Positions 36,321-44,856 of a stretch of DNA of 64,000 bases are shown piece after piece. The notes beneath the pieces were generated by a model that did no database searches, was not told the origin of the DNA, and saw only the letters and a list, made by a program, of their open reading frames with translations. Position numbers and translations under genes: made by a program. The DNA comes from Lentzea aerocolonigenes (lineage in GTDB: Bacteria; Actinomycetota; Actinomycetes; Mycobacteriales; Pseudonocardiaceae): positions 1 to 64,000 of the forward strand of contig NZ_BBOJ01000002.1 of assembly GCF_000974445.1 (NCBI RefSeq). The letters are read 5' to 3'. Numbering within the stretch: the first letter of the stretch is position 1; every line of letters starts with the position of its first letter.

Positions 36321-37947
36321 GCAGCAGGTAGGCGCTGGCCGTCCAGGTGTAGGCGCGGTCGCGCAGGCCCTGCCCGGTGAGCGCGTCGAAGTTCTCGGCG
36401 AACCCGGACTTCTCGCACGTCGCCCGGAACCGCGCGCTCACCTGGTCCGCGAGCTCCACCGCGCCACCCCGCCGCAGCCCGTCCTCGATCAGCACCGTGG
36501 CCGGGGCCCACACCGGGCCCCGCCAGTACCCGTCCGCCTCGTAGTGCGCGGAGCTGGGCAGCTCCGTCGCCGGACCGATCGACGTGAGGTGCTCCGCGAC
36601 GCCCGTGCACAGCCGGTCGAACACCTCGCGCGGCAGGTGCTCCCCCAGCACGACAGGCATGAGGTCGAGCAGGCTCGCGGTGGACCGGAGCTCCCCCGAG
36701 GCCACCGCTCTGCTGACGAACCTGCTGCCGTCCCACAACTCCTCCAGCATCGCGGCGAGCATCTCGTCGGCCCGCTCCGCCCACGGCGTGGCATCGCCGA
36801 CCTCGGCCGCGAGCACGGCCAGTTCCTTCATCTGCAACACCAGGAACGCGGCGAGGTCGGCGGACTCGACGAGCCGTTTCTCCCGGAACACCGTCGAGTT
36901 GTCCCAGCCGCTGTCGTTGCCGTGCTCGTAGTACGGCAGCCTCCTGCCGGGCGCCCGCCGGTGGTCGAGCCAGAACGACGTCCAGGCCGAGAGCTGCCGG
37001 TGAGCCGGCTCCGGGTCGGGCAGGCCGCCGGGCAGCAGTGAGCGCAACCGGCTGAGAGTCCAGCCGTGGATCGGTGGTTTCACGAAGTTGCGCAGCACCT
37101 CGGAGTGGGTGATCGAGTCCGGCAGCGCGCCCTGCTCGTCCTGGTGGTCGAACACCACCTGGAACTGGTGCCAGGCCAGCTCCGGTGCGCCGGGCGCGAG
37201 GGCCAGCGCGTTGAAGCAGTGGTCCCAGCTCCACACCTTGTTCATCCAGTGCTTCGACATCAACACCGCCGGGCGCCCGACGAACCCGGCCGGTGCCACG
37301 GTGGCCGACCAGAGCACGTAGCAGGCGAGCTCGGCGGCAGGAGCAGCCGATGGTGCCACGGCGTCGACGAACCGGCCGAACTCGGCACGGGAAGTGCTCA
37401 CCTCGTCCGCGAACGTGCGAGGGCTGCTGAACGGTTCCTTCGCCGTGGTGAGCTCCTCGATCACGATCTCCCAAGGTTCCTCGCCCAGGACGACCGCCCG
37501 GTCCGCGGTCGCGAGATCCTCCGCGCCGACGTGGTTCGACTGTCCGGAGAGGATGGTCACGCGGAAGCGGTGACCGGTCTCGTAGGAGGTGAACACCGCT
37601 CCGCCGGAGGGTTCGACGAAGAAGTACGTGCCGGTGAACGGGGTCAGCGTGCGTTCGGCGGCGGCGACACGCATCCCCAGGCCGCTGCCCGAGATCCGGA
37701 GTGTGGTCGGCGAGGAGAACACGGCCTGGATCCGCGACTCGCCGCTGCGCCACGTGAGCACCGCCGGATCGGCGAGGATCTCGGTGGGTCGCGAGGGCAC
37801 CAGGGACAGCACGGCGTGCATGCCGTTGCGGTGCGAGACGACGTGCACGTCCTGCGCGTACCTGGCCAGTCCCACCACCGGCGAGAGGCCGAACCACGCG
37901 CCGGACCGGCTGAACGGGATCTCCCGCACGGAGAACTCGGTGGCCAC
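36268..37947 (-). CDS. GH63/MGH1-like glycoside hydrolase
   Basis: A 559-residue cytoplasmic enzyme with an N-terminal beta-sandwich of about 190 residues and an (alpha/alpha)6 barrel. Barrel landmarks are WSWDHCFNALAL, FDHQDEQGALPDSI, the catalytic-acid block NDSGWDNST and EADGYWRGPVWAP, all typical of the GH63/GH37-like clan (GH-G) and mannosylglycerate-hydrolase-like proteins. No signal peptide is present. GTG 37947 follows AAAGGA. It is the last gene of an importer operon and probably trims the imported sugar; the exact linkage is not deducible. Confidence 0.82.
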   Translation of the reverse strand: MATEFSVREIPFSRSGAWFGLSPVVGLARYAQDVHVVSHRNGMHAVLSLVPSRPTEILADPAVLTWRSGESRIQAVFSSPTTLRISGSGLGMRVAAAERTLTPFTGTYFFVEPSGGAVFTSYETGHRFRVTILSGQSNHVGAEDLATADRAVVLGEEPWEIVIEELTTAKEPFSSPRTFADEVSTSRAEFGRFVDAVAPSAAPAAELACYVLWSATVAPAGFVGRPAVLMSKHWMNKVWSWDHCFNALALAPGAPELAWHQFQVVFDHQDEQGALPDSITHSEVLRNFVKPPIHGWTLSRLRSLLPGGLPDPEPAHRQLSAWTSFWLDHRRAPGRRLPYYEHGNDSGWDNSTVFREKRLVESADLAAFLVLQMKELAVLAAEVGDATPWAERADEMLAAMLEELWDGSRFVSRAVASGELRSTASLLDLMPVVLGEHLPREVFDRLCTGVAEHLTSIGPATELPSSAHYEADGYWRGPVWAPATVLIEDGLRRGGAVELADQVSARFRATCEKSGFAENFDALTGQGLRDRAYTWTASAYLLLSGGDTAAATGTRAPTP

Positions 37948-37959
37948 AGGGCTTTCCTT

Positions 37960-38754
37960 TCAGTCCTTGACGGCACCGGAGGTGACACCCGCGGCGACAT
38001 AGCGCTGGGCCACCACGATGAGCACCGTCGCGGGCACGGACGCGACCACGGCGGTGGCCATGATCGAGTTCCACTCCTGGTTGTTGTTGCCGATGTAGCG
38101 GTAGATGCCGAGGGTCAGCGGCTGCATCCGGCCGCCGGAGTCGAGGGTTGCGGCGAAGAGGAAGTCCGACCACGCCCACAGGAACGAGAACAGCGCGGCG
38201 GTGATCAGGCCGTTGCGGCTGGAGGGCAGCACGATCGACACGAACGACCGCCACGGCCCGGCACCGTCGATCCTGGCCGCCTGCAACACCTCGTCGGGCA
38301 CGGAGGCCATGAACGAGGTGAGGATCAGCGCGGCGAACGGCACCGCGATCGTCGAGTCCGCGAGAACCAGTCCCCACACGGTGTTCGTGATGCCGAGCTT
38401 GACGTAGATGCCGTAGAACCCCAGCGCCATGATGATCCCGGGGATCATCTGCGCGACCAGCAGCAGGAAGCCGAGCGTCTGCCGGCCGGCGGGACGGAGC
38501 TTGGCCAGCGAGTACGCCGCCGGTGCCGCCAGTGCCAGGGTCAGCACGACCGTGCCCAGGGCCACGAGCAGGCTGGTGCCGAGGTACGGCAGCTGCTCGC
38601 GCAGCACCCGCTCGTACCCCTCGGTCGTGGGGTGGACCGGGTACAGGCTGGGTGGCTTGCGCATGTCGCTCATCGGCGTGAGCGACACGTTGACCATCCA
38701 GTAGACCGGGAACAGCATCAGTGCCGTCAGCAGCACGCCGACCGCGGTCCTCAT
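37960..38754 (-). CDS. Second sugar ABC importer permease, MalG type
   Basis: A 264-residue permease with six helices and the EAA loop IDGAGPWRSFVSIVLPSSRNGL. It has a short N-terminus (MRTAVGVLLTALMLFPVYW) directly forming the first helix. ATG 38754 overlaps the upstream permease stop by 4 bp. No ATPase gene is linked, again implying a shared ATPase. Confidence 0.92.
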   Translation of the reverse strand: MRTAVGVLLTALMLFPVYWMVNVSLTPMSDMRKPPSLYPVHPTTEGYERVLREQLPYLGTSLLVALGTVVLTLALAAPAAYSLAKLRPAGRQTLGFLLLVAQMIPGIIMALGFYGIYVKLGITNTVWGLVLADSTIAVPFAALILTSFMASVPDEVLQAARIDGAGPWRSFVSIVLPSSRNGLITAALFSFLWAWSDFLFAATLDSGGRMQPLTLGIYRYIGNNNQEWNSIMATAVVASVPATVLIVVAQRYVAAGVTSGAVKD

Positions 38755-39629
38755 GACAGCTCCTGCCTGCGCTGCACCCGGATGTACAGCAGCCCGGCCA
38801 CGACGGCGATCAGGATGAGCACGTTGCCGACGGCGGCGCTGGGCCCGAAGCGGGGCAGCGCGTTGCCGAAGCCCAGTTCGTACGACCAGGTCGCGAGAGT
38901 GGTGGACGACCCGCTCGGGCCGCCCTTGGTCATGATCCAGATGACGTCGAACACCTTCAGCGTGTAGACCAGCCCGAGCAGCAGGGTGATCGCCGAGACC
39001 GGGCGCAGCAGCGGGAACGTGACGTGCCAGAACGTCTGCCAGCCGCTCGCACCGTCCAAAGCGGACGCTTCGTACACCTCGCGCGGGATGTTCTGCAGCC
39101 CGCTGTAGAGCACGACGAGGTTGAACGGGATGCCGATCCAGATGTTCGCGATCGTCACCGACACCAGCGAGAAGTCCGGCGAGGTCAGCCAGTTGACCGA
39201 GCTCAGGCCCACGACCTTCAGTGCCGCGTTGACCAGGCCCGACTCGCTGTTGAGCAGCCACGCCCACGTGGACGCGGAGACGATCAGCGGCAGCAGCCAC
39301 GGCACGAGGAACAACGCCCGCAACGTCGCCGAAAGCCGGAAGCCGCGGGCGAAGAACAGCGCTGCCGCGAGCCCGATCGCGTACTGGAAGAACAGGGACA
39401 CCGCCGTGAACAGCACCGTGTTCAGCAACGCCGTGCGGAAGGTCGGGTCGCCGAACACCGTGAGGTAGTTGGCGAACCCGACCAGCGGCGCACCGCCGTG
39501 GACGAACGAGCGGACGGTGTACCCGCGCACGCTCAGGTCGAGGTTGGTGAACAGCGGATACGCGTAGCACACCGCCAGGTACGCCACGAGCGGGACCAGG
39601 AAGGCCCAGCCTGCGAGCCTCGAACGCAC
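38751..39629 (-). CDS. Second sugar ABC importer permease, MalF type
   Basis: A 292-residue CUT1 permease. GTG 39629 is chosen because it begins just after the binding-protein stop and gives the family start RSRLAGWAFLVPLVAYLAVCYAY in two pieces: a short basic tip and helix 1. The EAA loop is LDGASGWQTFWHVTFPLLRP. An in-frame start further upstream would add an Arg-rich stretch overlapping the previous gene and is unlikely. Confidence 0.88.
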   Translation of the reverse strand: MRSRLAGWAFLVPLVAYLAVCYAYPLFTNLDLSVRGYTVRSFVHGGAPLVGFANYLTVFGDPTFRTALLNTVLFTAVSLFFQYAIGLAAALFFARGFRLSATLRALFLVPWLLPLIVSASTWAWLLNSESGLVNAALKVVGLSSVNWLTSPDFSLVSVTIANIWIGIPFNLVVLYSGLQNIPREVYEASALDGASGWQTFWHVTFPLLRPVSAITLLLGLVYTLKVFDVIWIMTKGGPSGSSTTLATWSYELGFGNALPRFGPSAAVGNVLILIAVVAGLLYIRVQRRQELS

Positions 39630-39636
39630 CGGCAAC

Positions 39637-40854
39637 CTACTTCGCCGACGCCTGCGCGTCCCGCAGCGCAGCCTCCGGCGCCTTGGACCCGGTGAGAGCG
39701 GCCTGCACGGCACCCCACAGCGGCTGGGAGATCTTCGGGTACTTCGTGCCGAGGTTGTCCCCGGTGCGTCCCTTGGCGTTCTTGACCGCCTCGACCCAGA
39801 CCTTCAGCTCCGGGTTCGCCGAGACCTGTTGCTGCTGCACGGAAGGCACGGCGGAGATGTAGGTCAGCGCGGTGTCCGCGGCGAGCACCTTGTCCGGCGC
39901 GGTGAGGCACGTGGCGATCTTGCCGGCCTTCGCCTCGGTGTCCTTGTTGTCCTGCACGGGAACGGTGACGAACTCACCCCCGGTCGGTGCGGGCGCGGTT
40001 CCGCCGGTGCGGCCGGGAATCGCGATCACGCCGTACTCGAACCCGGCCTTCTTCGCGTTGCCCAGCTGCCAGGTGCCGTTCTCGGCGAACGCGTAGTCGC
40101 CGGTGGCGAACTCCTGCCAGCTGGTCGTCTGGGTGTTGCCGACGACCGAGTTCGGCGCGTAACCGTTGTCCAGCCACGACTTCCACAGCTCGAGCGCGGC
40201 CTTCCCGGACGGCAGGTCGGTCAGCGACCCGCCCGCGCCCCAGAACCACGGCAGGAACTGGAACGTGCCCTCCTCGGTGCCGATCGCGGAGAACGTGATC
40301 CCCTTCTTGCCCGCGGCCTTCACCTTCGCCAGCGCCGCGTTCAGCGAGTCCCAGTCCTTGACCGACGCCGGGTCGACGCCCGCGGCGGACAGCACGGCCT
40401 TGTTGTAGTAGAGCGCCAGGGTGTTCGCGCCGATCGGCACGCCGTAGTTCTGGCCGTTGAGAGACCCTGCGGCGGAGAGGTTCGGCGAGACCTGTTTGGC
40501 GTCGAGCCCCGCCTCCTCGTTCGTCTTCAGCACTCCCGCTTCCGCGAGCGTCGACACGACGGGGTTGTCCACCACCAGCACCTGCGGCGCGGTCCGTTGC
40601 TGCGCGGCGAGCAGGACCTTGCTGGTCAGGTCGGTGGTGTCGTAGGCCTGGCGCCCGATCTTGACGCCGGCCTCGGTCCCGCACTTCTCGATCGTCTTCA
40701 CCCAGTCGGACTCGGCGGTGAACTGCGGGTACGGGTCCCAGACGGAGAAGGTGTCCGGGGTCGTCGCGGTGGTCGGCGCGGACGAGCACGCCGCGACGAA
40801 CGCGACCAGACCGAACGTGGCCAGCAGTCTGGTGGGCACAGAGGTGGGAGACAT
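39637..40854 (-). CDS. Second sugar-binding lipoprotein
   Basis: A 405-residue CUT1 binding protein with a Sec/lipoprotein signal ending at the lipobox VAAC near residue 22. The mature chain begins with a Thr-rich linker and contains LYYNKAVLSAAGVDPASVKDW in two typical blocks and the FLPWFWGAGGSL aromatic patch. ATG 40854 has AAGGA at the right spacing; an in-frame ATG 11 codons upstream is less likely. It heads the operon with two permeases and the GH63-like enzyme. The ligand is unknown. Confidence 0.9.
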   Translation of the reverse strand: MSPTSVPTRLLATFGLVAFVAACSSAPTTATTPDTFSVWDPYPQFTAESDWVKTIEKCGTEAGVKIGRQAYDTTDLTSKVLLAAQQRTAPQVLVVDNPVVSTLAEAGVLKTNEEAGLDAKQVSPNLSAAGSLNGQNYGVPIGANTLALYYNKAVLSAAGVDPASVKDWDSLNAALAKVKAAGKKGITFSAIGTEEGTFQFLPWFWGAGGSLTDLPSGKAALELWKSWLDNGYAPNSVVGNTQTTSWQEFATGDYAFAENGTWQLGNAKKAGFEYGVIAIPGRTGGTAPAPTGGEFVTVPVQDNKDTEAKAGKIATCLTAPDKVLAADTALTYISAVPSVQQQQVSANPELKVWVEAVKNAKGRTGDNLGTKYPKISQPLWGAVQAALTGSKAPEAALRDAQASAK

Positions 40855-40891
40855 CGGGGTCCTTCCTTGCGGCTGCGCTGGCGACAAGAGG

Positions 40892-40905
40892 TCGAACCGG
40901 TTCGA
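40892..40905. promoter_or_regulatory. Perfect LacI-type operator, copy 1
   Basis: TCGAACCGGTTCGA is a perfect 14-bp palindrome with a central CG, 37 bp upstream of the binding-protein start. It fits the nearby LacI-family regulator. Confidence 0.78.
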
Positions 40906-40979
40906 TTTGTGAAGTGGGCGTCAACGTAATCGCCTGCAGTGAGGTCGTGCAAGAGGCGAAGTTCTACGATGTTGTGCAG

Positions 40980-40993
40980 TCGAACCGGTTCCC
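40980..40993. promoter_or_regulatory. LacI-type operator, copy 2
   Basis: TCGAACCGGTTCCC keeps the perfect core GAACCGGTTC. It lies 27 bp before the LacI start and 88 bp from copy 1, about eight helical turns, so looping between the divergent promoters is possible. Confidence 0.7.
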
Positions 40994-41020
40994 AGAGCGG
41001 GCCGGGGACGGGAAGCGCGC

Positions 41021-42031
41021 ATGAACATCGGAGAGATCGCCAAACGGGCCGGGGTGTCCCGCAGCACGGTGTCGTACGCCCTCAGCGGCAAACGGCCGGT
41101 GTCCACGGCGACCGCCCAGCGGATCAACGACGTCATCACCGAGCTCGGCTACCGCCCCAACGCCAGCGCCCGAGCCCTCGCCGAAGGACGCACCCGCACG
41201 TTCGGCCTGGCGATACCGCCCGCGAGCACCAGGCTCACCGACGTCCAGCTCGCCTTCGTCGCGAGCGTGGTCGAGTCCGCCGCCTCCCACGACTACGACG
41301 TGCTGCTGTCCCCGAGCGGCGGCGACCACGACAGGTCGTTCGAGCGGATCGTCGCCGGCCGCCGCGTGGACGGCGTGATCCTCATGGAGATCCTCCTGCA
41401 GGACACCAGGGTCGACCGCCTGACCAGCGCAGGCCTGCCGTTCGTGACGATCGGCCACGTGGAGGACCCGGCCGCCTCCTGGTGGGTCGACGTCGACTAC
41501 GGCGGCCTGATCACCCGCTGCGTCCGCCACCTGGCCGACCTCGGCCACACCGACGTCGTGCTGATCAACCGTTCCGCCGAACTGGTGGCTGCGGGCTACG
41601 GCCCGGCGCTGCGCGCGACGACGGCGTTCACCGACACGACCGCGGCGTGCGGCATCAACGGGTACACCGTGTGCTGCGCGGACGAACCCGCCGCGGGCGT
41701 GGCGTGCGTCGAGGAGATCAGGACGCGCCGGCCCTCGGTCACGGCGGCGGTGACGATCAACGAGGCGGCCCTACCCGGCGTGCAGCGAGGCCTGCACCGC
41801 GCGGGCCTCGACGTGCCGCGGGACTTCTCGCTGACCGGGGTGATCGCCGACCGGCTGGCGGAAGACTTCCACCCACCGCTGACGGCCGCGGACGTGCCGG
41901 CCGGTGACATGGCCCGGCTGGCCGTGGATCTGCTGCTGGAGCAGATCGACGGTGTGGCGACGCCGCGGAACAGCATGCTGGCGCCGCCGATCACGTTGCG
42001 GTCGAGCACGGGGGCGCGCCGCAGAGGGTGA
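41021..42031 (+). CDS. LacI-family regulator of the second importer
   Basis: A 336-residue LacI-type regulator: helix-turn-helix IGEIAKRAGVSRSTVSYALSGKRPV, hinge helix NASARALAEGRT and a sugar-binding-like core. It is divergent from the importer operon and flanked by the two palindromes TCGAACCGGTTC. Repression relieved by the imported glycan or its product is the expected role. Effector unknown. Confidence 0.92.
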   Translation: MNIGEIAKRAGVSRSTVSYALSGKRPVSTATAQRINDVITELGYRPNASARALAEGRTRTFGLAIPPASTRLTDVQLAFVASVVESAASHDYDVLLSPSGGDHDRSFERIVAGRRVDGVILMEILLQDTRVDRLTSAGLPFVTIGHVEDPAASWWVDVDYGGLITRCVRHLADLGHTDVVLINRSAELVAAGYGPALRATTAFTDTTAACGINGYTVCCADEPAAGVACVEEIRTRRPSVTAAVTINEAALPGVQRGLHRAGLDVPRDFSLTGVIADRLAEDFHPPLTAADVPAGDMARLAVDLLLEQIDGVATPRNSMLAPPITLRSSTGARRRG

Positions 42032-42204
42032 GCCCAGTGGGCGCCGCAGAGCTGAGGTTGCGCCGGTGGCGGTCGCGCAAGACACGAGCCCGCGCCGACG
42101 TGCATCGGCTAGCGTTCGCCTGCTCACAGGCCTGACGACCGCAGAGCTGGGCAGCTCGCTCCGAACAGGCTCGACACACGGAATCCTCGCCTCCGCTCTT
42201 CATC

Positions 42205-42238
42205 CCGGTCGGTCTGGTGCCGGCACCAGACCGACCGG
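42205..42238. terminator. Perfect 34-bp palindrome, bidirectional terminator
   Basis: Two perfect 17-bp arms (CCGGTCGGTCTGGTGCC and its exact complement) meet with no spacer, so RNA from either strand can form a very stable hairpin. It lies in the 242-bp gap between the convergent LacI and PIWI-RE genes. No T-run follows. It probably insulates the sugar locus from the defence island. Confidence 0.75.
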
Positions 42239-42273
42239 ATCACAGCTGGCGCGATTTCCCCTTTCGGCGGCCG

Positions 42274-44856
42274 CTATGCCGACTCCGCGCTCTCCATGTC
42301 GTCGTCCGCATCGACGGTCCGCCGGTATTGGGGGTGATTGAGGTCCATCAACCTCGCCAAATGCACGGGCACGGGATAGCTGGTCCGCCCGTCCCAGGAA
42401 ACGGCGTGGTCGCACAACCTCGCTGCTGCCACGGCGTACCGCGCTGGATCGGAGTCCGCCCCCACGACCACGATCTCGGTGGCGGTGTGGGCATACCACG
42501 TGTACCTGCCCAGCTTGGCGCCTGCGGACCAGCGCCCTGCTTTCTCACCCAAACGAAAAGGCGGCCTACCACCGTCGAACTGGCGCGGAACGTTCGACAG
42601 GATCCACGTGTTCGCGGAACCGTCCAGCTTGTGCAGCGACCGAGTTGTCATGCCGATGCGCTGACCGTTCTCGGCCTTGGAGTCGGCGATGCGCACCTCG
42701 ACCGGACGTGGCAGATCACGGCTCCCCGAGGTTACCCGCACGACAGCCCGAGGGAGGCGACCGACGGCCGGGCCCCAGCCCGGCAGGGCGAGGCGGCCGT
42801 TCACCAGGCATGAGGCATCCGGTTCGAGGTCGAGGTTCTTGTTGGCCAGCAACGGGTACAACGACCGTGCGCTGTCGCCGGAGACCATCAGCACGTAGCC
42901 AGCTCCGGTGGCGATGTGCACCTGAAGCGAACTGAGCGCGACGTCGATCGTTGCGACCAGCACTTCGTCCTGCCGTTTTCCACCCGGCAGCGAGCTCGCC
43001 CGGAACGCCGCGTTCGCGGTGAAGTAGTCGTGCCACCCGACTTCAGTGCCCGTCTTCCGCTCCCGCGCCGCCTGATACGCGAGAACCCGCCAATGGTCGC
43101 CATCCGGAACGGTGGCCACCAGCGACCAGCTCAACTTCGGCTGACCGCCGGTCCACGCGTTTCCACGCTGCTCCCTCACGTGCAGTCCGACGTAGGTCAC
43201 CGGCTCCTTCGTCCCCAACGGCCCGAAGGACAACGCCTTCGTCATTCGGGGGTGGACCAGACCCGCGGCTCGCATCAGGTCGGCCAGGGCGGCGTGGCCG
43301 CGGAAGTCTTCCGCTGGAGTGTGAACCGGCTTGGTCTCCGGTGCGGTCGCCAGGAACTGGGCCAGCACACCGCGCTCCGCGAGCAGCCTGTTGACCAACG
43401 GTTTCGCGTCCTCGTCCGGGGTGTTGCCGTCGTACGCCGTCTCACAGAGCGCCAGCACTCGCGTTCCATCCGGTCCCACGAGGTGCGGAACTCGGTTCAA
43501 CGCGGCAAACCGCTTGCCCTGCCTGCCGTGGACGAGCAACTCCTCGGCGTGGTGGAAGACGATCTCCACCCCCGCGCCGACATCGATCAGTTCGTCGTCG
43601 GGGAGGTCGTCCCCCAGCGAGGCCTGCTCGAAGTGGTACCCGAGCAAACGCAGCACACGAGATCGGGTGCGTGGCTCGTGGTAGAGAACGAGAAGCCGCA
43701 GTCGCTCGCAGCCAGCGCTCTTGATGACGGTCAAGAGGGAGTTCTCGGCCAGAAGATCAGCATCCCTGCCCTTTTCCGGCTTTCGCCTGGCCTGCTGGGA
43801 GAACTGGTGTCCCTTCACCTCAGTGGCGGTGAGGTTCGGGACTTCCAGCACCTCTGCGGCATGCCGGCTCAACTCTCGCACGGTGTACATACCCACACCA
43901 CGGCCGACCGGCCATCGCACCGTTTTCCCCACGAGAGCACGCAATCGCCGGGGTTTCCCGGTGAGATCGAGGTCGTCCGGGACGAGCAGCTTTCCACCGG
44001 AGAGCAGGCGGGAGACCGACAGGGCAACCCGGCTCGTCGGCTCGATCCTCGTCCTCTCGCCCCAGCCTTCCAGCGCAAGGCCGAGCAACGGGGCATCGTC
44101 CCGGTGGGGTGCTAGCCACGCGGTGCGGGTGTTCACCAACCGCCGACTCAGCCACGCCACCGATGGATCGAGCACCAGTGCGGGCGTGCGCAGGTCCGGC
44201 AGCGTCTGCATCGACAACTTGACGCGCAAAGCGGCGTACTGGAGACCAGTTGCCTCCGTCCAGGAATCTGACCACAACGCCTCCGGGTCCCACACCAGCA
44301 GGTTGCCGTCCGTGTCGACCCGCAAGGTCACCTCGCGGCCATCGACCTTCCACGGCGTCGCGCCCAGCTTGCGAGCAGCCTCCCAGGTCGCGGCGTCGTA
44401 GACCCAGTTCGGCGCGTCGGGCTGATTGCCGACGCGCCGCACGTGGTCAGCGAGCGACACCTGCTCCACCGTGCTGGCCGCCACGAGATCCGCCAACTCG
44501 CTGACGTAGCCAAAAGTGATCTCGTCGTCAGGCACCCCGAGCACCGCCTGCTCCCAGAGCACCACGGCATCCCTCAGATCCTCGTGATCCAACGGCCTGC
44601 TGGCCACCAGCTGCCGTGGTGCGTCCTTCTTGCTGGTGGGAAACAGGTTCACGAAGGCACCGCTGTAGGCGCGCAGGCCGGTCGCCAGTCCGGCGTAGGG
44701 GAGGTTGACGTTGGCGTGCACGCGTTCCCGATAGCGGGCCCGCACCTGCGCCCACACCTCATCCACCGCTGCGGGGAGCCGGTGAAGGTAAGCCGTGCCG
44801 TGCAACTGGTCGGTCAGCGGGTAGGCGAGCAGTGCCAACACCTTGTCGATGGTCAT
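42274..44856 (-). CDS. pPIWI-RE protein
   Basis: An 860-residue protein, best explained as the PIWI-RE family of prokaryotic Argonaute relatives. The C-terminal RNase H-like part shows the family signature: TWYAHTATEIVVV near residue 790 with the conserved Glu, a short helix, then TSYPVPVHLARLMDLNHPQY near 826 to 845. The N-terminal region is helical and lacks other known domains; a MID-like segment in the middle is assumed. Gene order with a DinG/XPD-like helicase and a REase-fold protein upstream, each overlapping by 4 bp, is the established pPIWI-RE three-gene island. Proposed role from comparative genomics: nucleic-acid-guided targeting of invading DNA. Guide, target and catalytic competence are unknown. 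Confidence 0.78.
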   Translation of the reverse strand: MTIDKVLALLAYPLTDQLHGTAYLHRLPAAVDEVWAQVRARYRERVHANVNLPYAGLATGLRAYSGAFVNLFPTSKKDAPRQLVASRPLDHEDLRDAVVLWEQAVLGVPDDEITFGYVSELADLVAASTVEQVSLADHVRRVGNQPDAPNWVYDAATWEAARKLGATPWKVDGREVTLRVDTDGNLLVWDPEALWSDSWTEATGLQYAALRVKLSMQTLPDLRTPALVLDPSVAWLSRRLVNTRTAWLAPHRDDAPLLGLALEGWGERTRIEPTSRVALSVSRLLSGGKLLVPDDLDLTGKPRRLRALVGKTVRWPVGRGVGMYTVRELSRHAAEVLEVPNLTATEVKGHQFSQQARRKPEKGRDADLLAENSLLTVIKSAGCERLRLLVLYHEPRTRSRVLRLLGYHFEQASLGDDLPDDELIDVGAGVEIVFHHAEELLVHGRQGKRFAALNRVPHLVGPDGTRVLALCETAYDGNTPDEDAKPLVNRLLAERGVLAQFLATAPETKPVHTPAEDFRGHAALADLMRAAGLVHPRMTKALSFGPLGTKEPVTYVGLHVREQRGNAWTGGQPKLSWSLVATVPDGDHWRVLAYQAARERKTGTEVGWHDYFTANAAFRASSLPGGKRQDEVLVATIDVALSSLQVHIATGAGYVLMVSGDSARSLYPLLANKNLDLEPDASCLVNGRLALPGWGPAVGRLPRAVVRVTSGSRDLPRPVEVRIADSKAENGQRIGMTTRSLHKLDGSANTWILSNVPRQFDGGRPPFRLGEKAGRWSAGAKLGRYTWYAHTATEIVVVGADSDPARYAVAAARLCDHAVSWDGRTSYPVPVHLARLMDLNHPQYRRTVDADDDMESAESA

